Assembly: GCA_036504595.1 (NCBI GenBank)
Contig: DASXUX010000065.1
Span: 62,001 to 126,000 of the forward strand
Origin: DASXUX01 sp036504595
GTDB taxonomy: Bacteria > Planctomycetota > SZUA-567 > H5-PLA8
Direction: 5' to 3'
DNA: 64,000 nucleotides
Shown: piece by piece, positions 18,701 through 27,588 of the stretch
Layout of the letters: each line of letters starts with the position of its first letter
Position numbering within the stretch: position 1 is the first letter of the stretch
Made by a program: the position numbers and the translations under genes
Notes under the pieces: generated by a model
Told to the model about the DNA's origin: nothing
The model's database searches: none
What the model saw: only the letters and a program-made list of their open reading frames with translations

Positions 18701-19031
18701 GTGGACCGGCGCGGAAGGCCAGCGCATCGCGGGGCTCTGCTTCATCGCGCCAAAGTCGGGCGTCTATCGCGTCAGCGGCACAGCTCACAGCAAGCCCTGG
18801 GAGGGCCAGGCCAGAACCTTCAAGCTGGGGATTTTTCAGAAAGACACACAGCGTGCCAGCGAGGTGCGCTCGTTTGCGCTGCCGCGCAGCGACGAGGCGG
18901 TGGCGCTGGACTTCAAGATCGAACTGACGGCAGGGCACGAACTGGTCTTCCTGCCGCTGATGCCCGACTGGCACAACGCGACCACGATTACACTGGAGAA
19001 TCTAACCGTCACCGATGAATCGCAGCCGTGA
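15708..19031 (+). CDS. Secreted clan-A glycoside hydrolase with CBM-like N-terminus and duplicated C-terminal domain
   Basis: Predicted 1107 residues; GAGGAG sits seven bases before ATG 15708. A signal peptide (about 1-18) precedes a carbohydrate-binding-like jelly roll (about 23-180, starting NLLRNGSFEGG), a beta-sandwich linker (190-310) and a TIM-barrel catalytic domain (about 320-680). The acid/base is probably Glu428 in YEIENEPEF and the nucleophile Glu526 in IEIWFNEGWAY, the spacing expected of clan GH-A (GH39/GH5-like); I cannot fix the family. Two homologous domains of about 190 residues follow (718-905 and 910-1105), each with LP.AWEG...GNP and W..DQVWP. These resemble no domain I can name. 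It lies just behind the LacI-type gene and converges with the gene at 19061. Confidence 0.8.
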   Translation: MIRCRWLFCFLAALSTWAGDQPASNLLRNGSFEGGSRYWFETDKYEFVRDDAAHGGWALKIPKGGIQSAAFMLQQGKPVTISFSARGANGPATMGWQCTPCAREIGAKHNLCWGLRGKHPVAITGEWKRYSVSFTPNIAQDGFWPRPTFMLQLGDADKPILLDAVTIAYESGAEKYVPWKALEVFVTSPDLKGFRDESHNILQKGQTVTLQGIVNNPGTEARAVMLRWQLIDYEGVRPLNQPLEKKVNVPAGQTVIETVTMPLTATGTVLARCSVLDGGTVIDQSDLPLTSLAHPLAATRPDARERFGGSLFGLHNARGVQKIGFAWSRWHPHMNWADHHPKSPDEWVWFDQRIDELAALGISVNAVLYGKPKWAFTKESDQLPKDMQWKADDPRWEDLSVETGWDKFVKTAVEHYKGKSLIYEIENEPEFDGWDNIRDLYAKFTIRTARLIKQVDPKAKVMVDNVYGIPSGLNRHLLQKGAGKWIDIISWHDYHDGWLADATAIKRMRNALEELGCGHIEIWFNEGWAYTNTIVDEPAVALTHYDSAGQTNCTVNSIAELTANGQEKCILFHTSYEEHGMSFWDYCGPGTMLWDYYGYPLPLVPAWNALCYHIGLSTPAGFVRPPGANFCIFDDLRNKRGVMIAYADRDAKADVTVDLPFSGLAAEDCMGNPVQLLGQKLTLSKSGRTVFLYASDGRVDGKTLAEKMKPLDRKNASFAGKGGGSFRLPPAWEGSKKDSTDGNPALAEGKPVWRLDQVWPPQPLKLDSYRPLAWRDGWWVALRDGFGGQPKAEMKDSAIRMEFRAPHSASAGEKLCALVFSATQAGTHTLSGSVEMRLWENANNAVRMTYLRKTKTSATEVASQKLSKGQRATIAVTVQLDIGDELVILPRIEGMFTGGDVVLRDVSVAIGSVGAVSYKLPLAWEGPQRGTARGNPIEADGKALWRVDQVWPDNPIMTTHYTPLLWNGTGWIPEKNGMGGQPEIRVENGIAHFSVRGSWTGAEGQRIAGLCFIAPKSGVYRVSGTAHSKPWEGQARTFKLGIFQKDTQRASEVRSFALPRSDEAVALDFKIELTAGHELVFLPLMPDWHNATTITLENLTVTDESQP

Positions 19032-19060
19032 CGGGTGGGAAAGTGCGTGCCTCGGGTCGG

Positions 19061-20974
19061 TTACCATTCGAGCCGCGAAAAGATACCCGTGATGCCGATG
19101 GGCTTTTCTGTGCCCCATGTCGGCACCTTCGTGGTGAGCAGCGGAGTGCCGGTGGGCTGCTTGGGCTTCTCGTCCAAGGCATTGGCCCCGACAACTAAAG
19201 CACCATTGGGGACCGGCACGACGGAGCGTAGCTCGACTTTGCCTCCCTCCGCGCCAGTCGTTGGATCCCACTTGCCGCTCAATATGGAACTGTATACCAG
19301 CGTGTTCATGTCAGGTGTGTAGACGCGGACGAAATTGCACCACTGCGAGACTCCTTCGCCCTTCTTCGGCATCTTCATATACGCGTTTGCGGTCGTTACA
19401 ACACGTCGGCCCGTGGCTATGATGTAGACACGCCCGTTGTCGTCAACCTGCAGATCATGCAGACGGGTCGTGTTGACGTTCGGCCAGCCAGCGTTGTAGC
19501 TGGGCCAGCCTTCCAGCAGCGGTTCCCTGGAAGGCGCACCGGCGCCATCCATTCCATCCACGTACTCGGCTACGTAGGTCGCAGCAAAGAGGTGTCCGTC
19601 GTCGACCGACAGTTTGCCCAGCCACGAGATGTGGATGTTTCCGTTCTTGCCCGAGAAATGATCTTGGAAGCCACGCGCACCCGGCCGTGCAGCGACTTCA
19701 TTTCCCGCCCACAAATTTACGACGTTGTTGCCATGACAGCGCGCACCGACGACAACGTTATTCCCGGCCACATCCATAGCGAGGTGATCAACGTACTGGT
19801 CGGGGGTGGAGTTGCGGGCGTCGCCCGCCTGATACGTGCCGTCTTTCTGTTTGCTTAGGAATTCGTGATACAAGCGGCTCCACCACTTGAGTTTCCCCGT
19901 GCGGGTCATCGCCACCAAAGCCGGTTCGAAATCCGGATTTCCGTCGGGCAGGCGCGTCTGGACGCTGTACCCGACGTAGAAGTCGTTGTTACGCCGATCG
20001 ACCAGGATGGCACCGACGCGTGGGCAGGGAGAGTTGATGGAGTAGCCCGTATAGCCCGGTCCATCATTCGTCGGCTTGGCTGGGTCGAACGGCCCTTTGA
20101 AGTAGTAGTCGTCCGGCCAGCGCCCTTTCTTGAGACGGCCGTTGCCGTCCGGCAGCCAGGCGTCGTAGTCCTCCTGCGTCCACGAACGCAGGCAACCGCG
20201 CCCCCAGAGTTTCATCGCGAGGCCGCTGCGAGTCGCCTTGAAATCCGGCCGGCTGGAAAGCGGGGTGAACTGGGCTTCCGTTTCCTTTCCTTTTGCATCT
20301 ACCCCCCAATGGCAGCGCCAGTCCTCCACCGTGTCGTCCATGCCATCAGACTTAAGCCGGTAGACGGCCATCCACTCGCGGCTGTAACTTTGCCCGCTGG
20401 CATACACGACTTTCCCGTCCCCGCCGACATCCCATGGCTGTATTTCGCGCGTGTCGCCGGCGGCAAAGACGTTGCGTACCCAGAGGAGCTTCTGCGGCGG
20501 CGCCTTTATGAAGTTGCCATCCAGTTTGGTGAGCAGATAGCCACCAGAGCCCTTCGGATCGTCTTTCAGAGTAGCCGAGAAGAACACCTCGCCCGTGGAA
20601 GCACCCGGTAAGCTGCTGACGCGAATGTGTCGGATGGTATCGACTGCGCCCGGCGGGAGATGAATCAGGCGCAGCAGCTTCTGTCCATCGCCGCTCACCT
20701 GCAGGATAAAGCCAATGCGGCCGTTCTCGGGCGAGCCCTTGATGCCCTCAGCCGAGAGTGGCGTGCGAGGAACATCGGCGGGGATCCACGTCAGTGATTC
20801 GGCCCAGCCGCCTAGGAGGATGGAGCCGTCGGAAAGCTGACACGCCGTGACGAACGCCTTGTTCTCGTTGCCGCCGGCATAGGTCACCACCTGCGCGGCC
20901 TGACCATTGGCGAGGAACCCGAGGAGACAAGCGAATCCCGCTGCAAGCTGCTTGAACATGGCTACGCTCTCCAT
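19061..20974 (-). CDS. Secreted beta-propeller-like protein of unknown function
   Basis: Predicted 637 residues. ATG 20974 is preferred because GGAG lies eight bases upstream; a GTG at 20983 overlapping the previous stop is an alternative. The signal peptide ends near ANGQAAQ. The mature part has repeated strands of the form GGDGKVVYASGQ, VDRRNNDFYVGY and VDDNGRVYIIATG, typical of propeller proteins that report per-blade values. No catalytic residues were recognised. It is translated right after, and overlapping with, the beta-helix protein gene upstream, so the two are probably co-expressed and act together in the periplasm or outside the cell. Confidence 0.75.
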   Translation of the reverse strand: MESVAMFKQLAAGFACLLGFLANGQAAQVVTYAGGNENKAFVTACQLSDGSILLGGWAESLTWIPADVPRTPLSAEGIKGSPENGRIGFILQVSGDGQKLLRLIHLPPGAVDTIRHIRVSSLPGASTGEVFFSATLKDDPKGSGGYLLTKLDGNFIKAPPQKLLWVRNVFAAGDTREIQPWDVGGDGKVVYASGQSYSREWMAVYRLKSDGMDDTVEDWRCHWGVDAKGKETEAQFTPLSSRPDFKATRSGLAMKLWGRGCLRSWTQEDYDAWLPDGNGRLKKGRWPDDYYFKGPFDPAKPTNDGPGYTGYSINSPCPRVGAILVDRRNNDFYVGYSVQTRLPDGNPDFEPALVAMTRTGKLKWWSRLYHEFLSKQKDGTYQAGDARNSTPDQYVDHLAMDVAGNNVVVGARCHGNNVVNLWAGNEVAARPGARGFQDHFSGKNGNIHISWLGKLSVDDGHLFAATYVAEYVDGMDGAGAPSREPLLEGWPSYNAGWPNVNTTRLHDLQVDDNGRVYIIATGRRVVTTANAYMKMPKKGEGVSQWCNFVRVYTPDMNTLVYSSILSGKWDPTTGAEGGKVELRSVVPVPNGALVVGANALDEKPKQPTGTPLLTTKVPTWGTEKPIGITGIFSRLEW

Positions 20975-20979
20975 GATTC

Positions 20980-23871
20980 TCACTCCAGGCCGCCGAGTTC
21001 AATGCGCTGGAGCACCTTGCCCGCGTCGGTGTCCACATTCAGAAGCGTATACGAGTACGTAGCTCCACCAAAGTCGCAGCGGTAGAAGACGAACGGGTGC
21101 GTCCAGCCGTTGCTGGGCTTGAACTCATGTGCGGCCGGGCAGGCGTCCCAGTTGATGTTGGTGTCTTTGCCGCGCAGCTTCATCGTTTTGACAAACTGTT
21201 CGTTGTTAGCGTTGGCATCGTTCACAAATGCAACGGGCCCACTGGCCTTGACCTTCGAGCACACATGCCCGTTGGCCCGAGCGGTGATGATCTGTCGCAC
21301 GCCGCGCAGCATCATGGCTGGCTTTCCAGTAGCGGTCTTTACATCCACCGTCACGTCCTGCACGATCTGGGGAGAGCCGCGGAAGCCGCAGAAAACGGTC
21401 TTGGTTTTGGTCTCGATGCGGCATCGGGTGAAGGACATGAGCTCGCCGTATCCGAGTTCGACAGCCGCTTCCTTCTCGTTGCCGCATTCCAGGAACTCGC
21501 ATTGATCGACCATTACGCCCCATGGGCGGTAAGCGATCTCGGGATTGCCGCCGAGAATGTCGATTCCCGGCCCCTGGATGTTATGGAATGCCGTTCCGAT
21601 CACGGCGCCGTGAACCAGATTGTTGAACTTGATCGAGATTCCCGATTTACGCTGGCCCTCGAACTCGCCGTGTAGAAACAGCCACTTGTCGAGCATGTTC
21701 TGGTTCATGTAGATGCCATAATCGCCGGTGTTGATGAACTTCAGATCTACATAGCGGTTCTGGTCGTGCTCAGCACCGCCCATGATGTCGGGATCGTCGT
21801 TGCCGATGTGGATGCCGGCAAATGTCTGATTGCGGAATGTGACGTTATAGTAGCTCTGTCCGGCGATGTAGGACTGGAGCGTCGGCGCGAAGCCGGCATC
21901 GTGGTCCTTGCCGGTGATCGCCAGGCCAACGCGTCCGCCCTCAATCGTCAGGTTTGCGAGCGCGCCCTTCGTGTGCTGCTCGATGACCTTGAATTCGCCG
22001 TTCGCCTTGAGCACCGTCTTGTCCGGACCGGCGCCCCAGATCGCCGGTGTGGCCGACACCCAGACCAGCGGCCTTGTCAGAAGGAACGTGCCAGGGGGAA
22101 TCTCCAAACGCGGCCGAGCCGCGATTCGTTTGCCTTTCTTGTCGGCGGGATCGGCTGGACAGAGCTGGCCCATGGCTGCATTCAGCTTCTCCGTCGCTGC
22201 CTTTATTCCGGGGGCATCCTGCCTGCTTTTCGCCTCGCGGAACGCCGCATCGGCCTGGTACGTCGCCAGCAAGTGTTCCTCCACCTTGTCGCGAGGCATG
22301 CTGTACATCAGTTGCGCGAACGCATCGTCGCTGGGTTTCGCACCGGTCGGATCAGCGCCGGCATCGAGCAGAGCCTTGCCGAATTCCGGCGCCTGTGTGA
22401 AAGCGATTGGGCGGCGCAAGCGCGGCGCATCGGTGGCGGGCATCGACGGCGGTGGCGGGAGCTTTCTGCCGTTGCGGAGCTTGTCCGGGGCCTTCGTCAG
22501 ATCATCCTGGCCGAAAAAGAACGTCTGCTCGTCCCGAGCGTTGAAGGGCCAGAACTGGTAGCGCCCGTTCAGCAGCAGCCTCTCGATCTCCTTACAGGCC
22601 GTATCGGTCACGGGTTCCTTCCTGTCAGTGAGAATCTTCTCAGCCCGGGCGCGAAAGCCAGGTTTAGCCTTCTCAAATTCGGGTAAGTCCGGCGCGGGCT
22701 TCTCCAGACTTGGGGTCACAGCGAAGCGCAGGATGCCGTCGCTATCCAATCCTTCCGCTTCGTACTCGAATCCGCACATCCACGCCTGCAGATCTGGGCA
22801 CGTGTTGACCAGTGTGGCGCCCTCGGAGTAGTTCCAGGCCCGCAGCGCGTGGAGGATGTTTCCTGAGCCACCCTCGATGCTGAGGTCGTGGGAAGGGCAC
22901 GGAGCCTTAGGTCCACCGTTGTTGGGATAGAATGCGTTGATGGCGCGCAGACCGAGGTGGACGTTCGTGCAGTTTCTTAGCCAGTAGACACCGGGGCCCT
23001 GCGATGACGAGCGCTCGGTCGAGCCGTGGTAGAGCGACATACCACTGCAGTTCTCAAGAATCGCATTCGGGCCCGGATTGCCATAGCCTGTCTCAATCAT
23101 CAGGTAGAGCCGCGTGTTCTGTCCTCCGCCCTTACAGTCGAAGTGAAGCTGCGCGTTCTCCAGCCAGTTACGGTCCTTGTTCTTGAGATCCCTGTGCGCG
23201 TTGTAGTCGGCGAACGGCCAGTTGATGCCGAACCAAAGGAACAGGCTATCGTCAACGCGCGCCGTAGCCGTAACCGTTTTGCGTCCGAACGCATTGTCGC
23301 CAGCGATCCATGCGCAGTTCTTTACGTCATTCTTGATCTGGATCGAGCCACTGGAGAAGAGGCTGAGCATATCGCTCGTCGGCTGAGTCTTCTCGAAAAG
23401 CGTCACCGTGGCGAAGTCCGACAGTACGCCGCTTGGCCCTGCTTTGGTTCTCGGCAGACCTTCATCAAACACCTGGTTCAACGCGGAAAAGAGGATCTGC
23501 ATGCTGCGTTGGCCGCCGCCCAGTATCAGCGTGCCTCCATAACCGCCGGTGATTTGCACGCCATCGGCGACACCGCGGAAATCGAGCAATCCGCAGGGAA
23601 CCGAACGGGGCAGGTCAATGGCGCCACCGACTGGCAGGGATAGCGCGCCGTCGGTAATGGCGCGAGAAACGACATCTTGAGGCACTGTCTGCCAGCCCGC
23701 TCCTAAGCGTTCGGCGAGCATCGACTCCGCATCAATGAACTCCGGGCCATTGGCATGCGCATTGAAATGCTCGTTCAACAAGAGGTGCGTTGTTCCCGCT
23801 TGGCTGGTCAGCCCAACAATGGCCAGCAATACTCCGCAAATCGCGACGCCTGTTCTTCCGATTCCCGCCAT
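20980..23871 (-). CDS. Secreted right-handed beta-helix (pectate-lyase-like) protein
   Basis: Predicted 963 residues with a signal peptide (about 1-26, ending LTSQAG). Two regions show beta-helix character: residues about 140-350 and about 580-900. The latter includes the 'PPGTFLLTRPLVW' entry and rungs such as GALANLTIEGG, TFAGIHIGNDDPD and KSGISIKFNNLVHGAVIGTAF. This matches the pectate-lyase-like superfamily used by many polysaccharide lyases and GH28-type enzymes. A Pro/Lys-rich insert lies between about 385 and 580. I see no family-defining catalytic triad, so the activity is open. It is divergent from the XylR-type gene, which likely controls it. Confidence 0.75.
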   Translation of the reverse strand: MAGIGRTGVAICGVLLAIVGLTSQAGTTHLLLNEHFNAHANGPEFIDAESMLAERLGAGWQTVPQDVVSRAITDGALSLPVGGAIDLPRSVPCGLLDFRGVADGVQITGGYGGTLILGGGQRSMQILFSALNQVFDEGLPRTKAGPSGVLSDFATVTLFEKTQPTSDMLSLFSSGSIQIKNDVKNCAWIAGDNAFGRKTVTATARVDDSLFLWFGINWPFADYNAHRDLKNKDRNWLENAQLHFDCKGGGQNTRLYLMIETGYGNPGPNAILENCSGMSLYHGSTERSSSQGPGVYWLRNCTNVHLGLRAINAFYPNNGGPKAPCPSHDLSIEGGSGNILHALRAWNYSEGATLVNTCPDLQAWMCGFEYEAEGLDSDGILRFAVTPSLEKPAPDLPEFEKAKPGFRARAEKILTDRKEPVTDTACKEIERLLLNGRYQFWPFNARDEQTFFFGQDDLTKAPDKLRNGRKLPPPPSMPATDAPRLRRPIAFTQAPEFGKALLDAGADPTGAKPSDDAFAQLMYSMPRDKVEEHLLATYQADAAFREAKSRQDAPGIKAATEKLNAAMGQLCPADPADKKGKRIAARPRLEIPPGTFLLTRPLVWVSATPAIWGAGPDKTVLKANGEFKVIEQHTKGALANLTIEGGRVGLAITGKDHDAGFAPTLQSYIAGQSYYNVTFRNQTFAGIHIGNDDPDIMGGAEHDQNRYVDLKFINTGDYGIYMNQNMLDKWLFLHGEFEGQRKSGISIKFNNLVHGAVIGTAFHNIQGPGIDILGGNPEIAYRPWGVMVDQCEFLECGNEKEAAVELGYGELMSFTRCRIETKTKTVFCGFRGSPQIVQDVTVDVKTATGKPAMMLRGVRQIITARANGHVCSKVKASGPVAFVNDANANNEQFVKTMKLRGKDTNINWDACPAAHEFKPSNGWTHPFVFYRCDFGGATYSYTLLNVDTDAGKVLQRIELGGLE

Positions 23872-23998
23872 TGTTTAATGCCTCACGTTTGCCAACATGG
23901 CCATCACCCCGCTGCTATTACACCGAACGCCCGCTTGCGTCGCTGCGGCAATACCGCATAATACTATCACTTTTGCGCACGCTGACGGAGATTGACGA
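23872..23998. promoter_or_regulatory. Divergent promoter region between beta-helix gene and XylR-type regulator
   Basis: These 127 bases separate two divergent starts. For the plus strand a sigma70-like promoter can be read: TTGCGT at 23935-23940, a 16-base spacer, then CATAAT at 23957-23962, leaving a leader of about 30 bases. Operator half-sites for the XylR-type regulator are expected here, but I cannot point to a clear direct repeat. Confidence 0.35.
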
Positions 23999-25156
23999 AT
24001 GCCGCGTTTGATGCGGGTTGCAACTGCGATCGGACTCCATTACGGTTGGGGGCGTTCCGTGCTGCACGGTGTCGCTGAGTTTATGCGACAGACGCGCTCA
24101 TGGTTGCTGCTGGCCGAACCCACGGAAGTCAAGCCGGAGCATCTCGTCGCCCAACTCGACGCGATTGATGGCGCCATTATCAACACTGCCGATCTGGAGA
24201 TCATTGAGAGATTACAGCAGCGCCGCCTTCCCTTCGTTAACCTCAACACGCGGCCGTACGAACAAGGCATCCGCGCGCCATGTGTGGGCAACAACGAGGC
24301 CGTCATTGGAGCGCTCGCGGCAAGCCACCTGATTGGGCTCGGCCTGCGGAATTTTGCATTCTGTGGGGTTACAGCAGCCAGTGCCAACACCGACCGCGGC
24401 CAAGGGTTCTTCTTGAAGATCAGATCGCAGACGCATACGACGGGGCCACTTAACTGGAGATACGAGTACTCACCGCTGGACTTGAGGCGGCGTGCCCGGG
24501 ACAAGTTAGCCCCGTGGCTTGTCTCGTTACCCAGGCCTGTCGGGGTGATGGCGTACAACGACCTGATTGCACGACACATTGCCGAGGCATGTTTGTTGGC
24601 AAAGCTTGCAGTCCCGCAGGAAGTTGCAGTCATCGGCGTGGATAATGACGACTTGGTCTGCGAACTTGCTACGCCACCGCTTTCCAGCATTGACGTGAAT
24701 GGCACGCGGCAGGGCTTCCTCGCGGCCACTCTGCTGAACCAGTGGATGCGAGGCCGCCCCTCCAAGCCTGTGCGGCATTTGATATCTCCCGCGCGACTCG
24801 TTCCGCGGCAGAGCACGAACATTGTGGCAGTCAGCGACCCGGTTGTGGCACGCGCGATGGCCTTCATTCTCGCCCACTTCAACCAGAATATCGGCGTGAA
24901 AGCAGTGGTGGCTCAGATAGACGAATCTCGTCGGAAACTTGAGTACCGGTTCAGATCCGTGCTCAACAGCACTCCGCAGAAAGAGATTCAGCGGCTGCGA
25001 ATGCAGCATGCGCAGGACCTGCTCGCCACCACGACGCTGGCGACCGCGACAATCGCCCAACACTGCGGCTATTCCCGTGCCAGCTACTTCTCCGAAGCGT
25101 TCCTGCGAGCGACTGGCAACACCCCGACTGGCTATCGCAAGCGGTGCCTGGGCTAA
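23999..25156 (+). CDS. XylR-type AraC-family regulator with sugar-sensing domain
   Basis: Predicted 385 residues (381 if ATG 24011 is used). The N-terminal two thirds (to about 275) form a LacI-like periplasmic-binding fold, seen in GVMAYNDLIARHIAEAC and VAVIGVDNDDLVCELATPPLSSI. The C-terminal 100 residues are an AraC/XylS DNA-binding domain with two helix-turn-helix motifs, ending ATIAQHCGYSRASYFSEAF and ATGNTPTGYRK. This architecture is that of E. coli XylR and of many PVC-group regulators. It most likely controls the divergent beta-helix/propeller operon in response to a pentose or other sugar. Confidence 0.9.
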   Translation: MPRLMRVATAIGLHYGWGRSVLHGVAEFMRQTRSWLLLAEPTEVKPEHLVAQLDAIDGAIINTADLEIIERLQQRRLPFVNLNTRPYEQGIRAPCVGNNEAVIGALAASHLIGLGLRNFAFCGVTAASANTDRGQGFFLKIRSQTHTTGPLNWRYEYSPLDLRRRARDKLAPWLVSLPRPVGVMAYNDLIARHIAEACLLAKLAVPQEVAVIGVDNDDLVCELATPPLSSIDVNGTRQGFLAATLLNQWMRGRPSKPVRHLISPARLVPRQSTNIVAVSDPVVARAMAFILAHFNQNIGVKAVVAQIDESRRKLEYRFRSVLNSTPQKEIQRLRMQHAQDLLATTTLATATIAQHCGYSRASYFSEAFLRATGNTPTGYRKRCLG

Positions 25157-25783
25157 GAAGCAATGCTGTTTTGTACCGTGAGCAAGTGGTAAAGCCCGCT
25201 TCCGACATGGGCTGATGCTACATGAATCTGGCAACCTGTTATACAATTGATGATGTTGCCATTGCTGCCCGGGCGAAATTGCAGGCTGTCCTTGATGAAC
25301 AGAATCTTCGTGAAACGCAGCAGCGGGTTGGAGAACGCAATCTGCCGCTGCAACGCGCTGGCTTCCATGAATAGCTGCTCACGCTTTGCAGCCGCGCTGG
25401 GGTTGGTGGCCGTGGCCGTCGCCAACAACTGCGTCAGCCGCTTCTCGTTGATGGAGAGGTCCGCGACGCCAGGCAGCGCTTTGAGGTGGATCAGCAGCGA
25501 GGTCGTACGGGCGAAGGATAACGTCAAGTGGATCACGGTCAGCATCGAGAACCAGGGCGTCTGACCGATACGTTTGGCTCGCCACTTTTTTGAACCAGGG
25601 GCGTCGATTCTTGAGCGCGTCTTCGAGGCGATCAAATTCGCTCTGCCATGCAGCCGCCACGTCCGCATGGATTGCGCCGTCGCTTGCGGTCGCGTTCCGG
25701 GTCGCCGCCTTCTGTTCGCCGGCATGCGCGGACAAAGTCAACCCTGAATACAACGCCAGCAGCACTATGACGAGGCATCTCAT
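25153..25783 (-). pseudogene. Frameshifted, truncated N-terminus of a large secreted PVC-type protein
   Basis: The frame starting at ATG 25783 gives a good signal peptide (MRCLVIVLLALYSG..SAHAG) and continues to DPLDVILR. There the homologous continuation jumps to the next frame (RTTSLLIHLKALPGVADL and on to QIAFSNPLLRFTKILFIK), so a single-base type frameshift lies near 25503-25512. The second frame stops at 25153. From memory, the pattern 'IAFSNPLL.F..ILFIK' occurs near the N-terminus of long secreted proteins in Planctomycetes and relatives. Only about 200 residues remain here, so the gene is both frameshifted and truncated. It converges with the XylR-type gene. Confidence 0.6.
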
Positions 25784-26121
25784 CCGATTCGTTTCGCTCT
25801 GCACGCGATGCACACCTTTGACCAATTGGCTCGTCTACCTCTGCTAAGAAGGTCCCGACAGCCCGAACCGTTTGCATCGGAGCATTCAGAACAGCTGTTT
25901 CTGCTTACCCCATCTCGCAACGTCGCGCAATCCGTTGCAGAAGATGTTGCCAGGAAAAACGGCAAGAAATTTCGTCCGCACGTACAAATGTCAAGGCGAC
26001 GCAGCCTCCGGCGACGGAGAACGCATCCTCTCACGACACAATGTAACAAACAACGCCTTGATATTGTGCCTTTATCGCTCTACCAAGAGACAGTTACAGC
26101 GCGAGTACAGGAGGGATGGCG
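25784..26121. other. Gene-free stretch before sulfatase cluster
   Basis: I see no gene here. It must hold the promoter of the minus-strand remnant on the left and that of the first sulfatase gene on the right. AGGAGGG at 26109-26115 is the strong ribosome-binding site of the latter. Confidence 0.4.
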
Positions 26122-27588
26122 ATGAAACAACAACCAGCGCTAGCGTTAATTGGATTGCTTTTCGTCGCACTGATCGTTGCGCCGCTGCACACGTTAAACG
26201 CTGCCGATGCCGAGAAGCCTGCGGACAAGCCCAACGTTGTGATCATCTTTATCGATGACATGGGCTACGCGGACATCGGTCCGTTCGGCGCGACCAAGCA
26301 GAAGACGCCCAATCTCGACCGCATGGCGCGTGAGGGCATGAAACTCACAAGCTTTTACGCGGCGCCGGTCTGTTCGGTTTCGCGTGCGCAGATGATGACC
26401 GGTTGTTACGGCGCGCGCGTCTCGGTGCCAGGCGTGTATCCTCCGGCCAGCAAGCACGGCCTGAACCCCAGGGAGATTACGATTGCCGAGCGGATGAAAG
26501 AGCGTGGCTATGCAACGATGTGCATTGGCAAATGGCATCTCGGCGATCAGCCTGAATTCCTGCCGACGAAGCAAGGCTTCGATCATTACTTTGGCATTCC
26601 CTACTCGAACGACATGCAGCGCAAGTCGAAAGAGAAGGACGCGCTTGTCGTTCCGCTGGTGCGCGACGACAAAGTGCAGGAGCTGCTCACGGAAGACGAT
26701 CAGAACCATATCGTTGAGCGCTACACCGACGAGGCCGTGCGTTTCATCCGCGAAAGTGCCAGCAAACCCTTCCTGCTTTACTTTCCGCACACGGCGGTTC
26801 ACTGTCCGATTCATCCCGGTGCCGCGTTTACCGGCAAGTCCTCGAATGGCCGCTTCGGCGATTGGGTTGAGGAAGTCGATTGGAGCGTTGGCAAAGTCCT
26901 CGACACGTTACGCGAACTAAAACTCGACCGTCGCACGTTTGTGATCTTCACCAGTGACAACGGTCCCTGGCTGATTAAGGGCGCGAATGCGGGCAGTGCC
27001 AGTCCCTTGCGGGGTGGCAAAGGCAGCACGTGGGAAGGCGGCATGCGCGAACCGACCATCGCGTGGTGGCCTGGCCACATTGCGCCGGGCAGTGTGTGCG
27101 ACACGGTCGCCGGGACGATCGATATCCTGCCGACTGCGGTTTCGCTTGCAGGGGGCACGCTGCCCGCTGAGCCCATTATTGACGGCCGCGACATTTCTCC
27201 GCTTCTTTTTGGCCAAACCACGCAAGCCGCTCGCGAGGCGCACTACTATTTCAATGGCTATCACCTGCAGGCCGTCCGGCAGGGGCCGTGGAAGCTCGCC
27301 ATTGCCGCGCAGAAAGAGTCGATGGGCAAACAGGCCGCCGAGGACATTCGTGGCGACACGCCGCGCCTGTACAATCTCGATGAAGACATTGGTGAGAAGA
27401 CCAGCCTCGCGGAGAAGCACCCGGAGATCGTCGCGAAACTCCGCGCGCTTGCTGAAAAGATGGCTGCCGAAATCGGCGGAAACAATCCGCCCGGTCGGCG
27501 CCCCGCTGGCGAAGTGGACAATCCCACCCTGCTCTACATCACCGGCGAGGACGCTCGGCGCGGAAAGCGGAAGAATGGCAAACCATGA
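26122..27588 (+). CDS. Secreted sulfatase with CSVSR active-site variant
   Basis: Predicted 488 residues. ATG 26122 is preferred over ATG 26116, because AGGAGGG ends directly before 26116 and six bases before 26122. The signal peptide ends near LNAADAEKP. The sulfatase fold is clear: metal-binding DDMGYADIG, the modified-cysteine site, the GKWHLGD block (KWH), TSDNGPW and the RGGKGSTWEGGMREP block. The cysteine that becomes formylglycine is Cys84 in CSVSR; Val takes the usual Pro/Ala place of C-x-P/A-S/T-R, which is uncommon. It hydrolyses sulfate esters of an unidentified sugar in the periplasm or outside the cell. Its stop overlaps the next start (ATGA), so the two sulfatases are translationally coupled. 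Confidence 0.88.
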   Translation: MKQQPALALIGLLFVALIVAPLHTLNAADAEKPADKPNVVIIFIDDMGYADIGPFGATKQKTPNLDRMAREGMKLTSFYAAPVCSVSRAQMMTGCYGARVSVPGVYPPASKHGLNPREITIAERMKERGYATMCIGKWHLGDQPEFLPTKQGFDHYFGIPYSNDMQRKSKEKDALVVPLVRDDKVQELLTEDDQNHIVERYTDEAVRFIRESASKPFLLYFPHTAVHCPIHPGAAFTGKSSNGRFGDWVEEVDWSVGKVLDTLRELKLDRRTFVIFTSDNGPWLIKGANAGSASPLRGGKGSTWEGGMREPTIAWWPGHIAPGSVCDTVAGTIDILPTAVSLAGGTLPAEPIIDGRDISPLLFGQTTQAAREAHYYFNGYHLQAVRQGPWKLAIAAQKESMGKQAAEDIRGDTPRLYNLDEDIGEKTSLAEKHPEIVAKLRALAEKMAAEIGGNNPPGRRPAGEVDNPTLLYITGEDARRGKRKNGKP

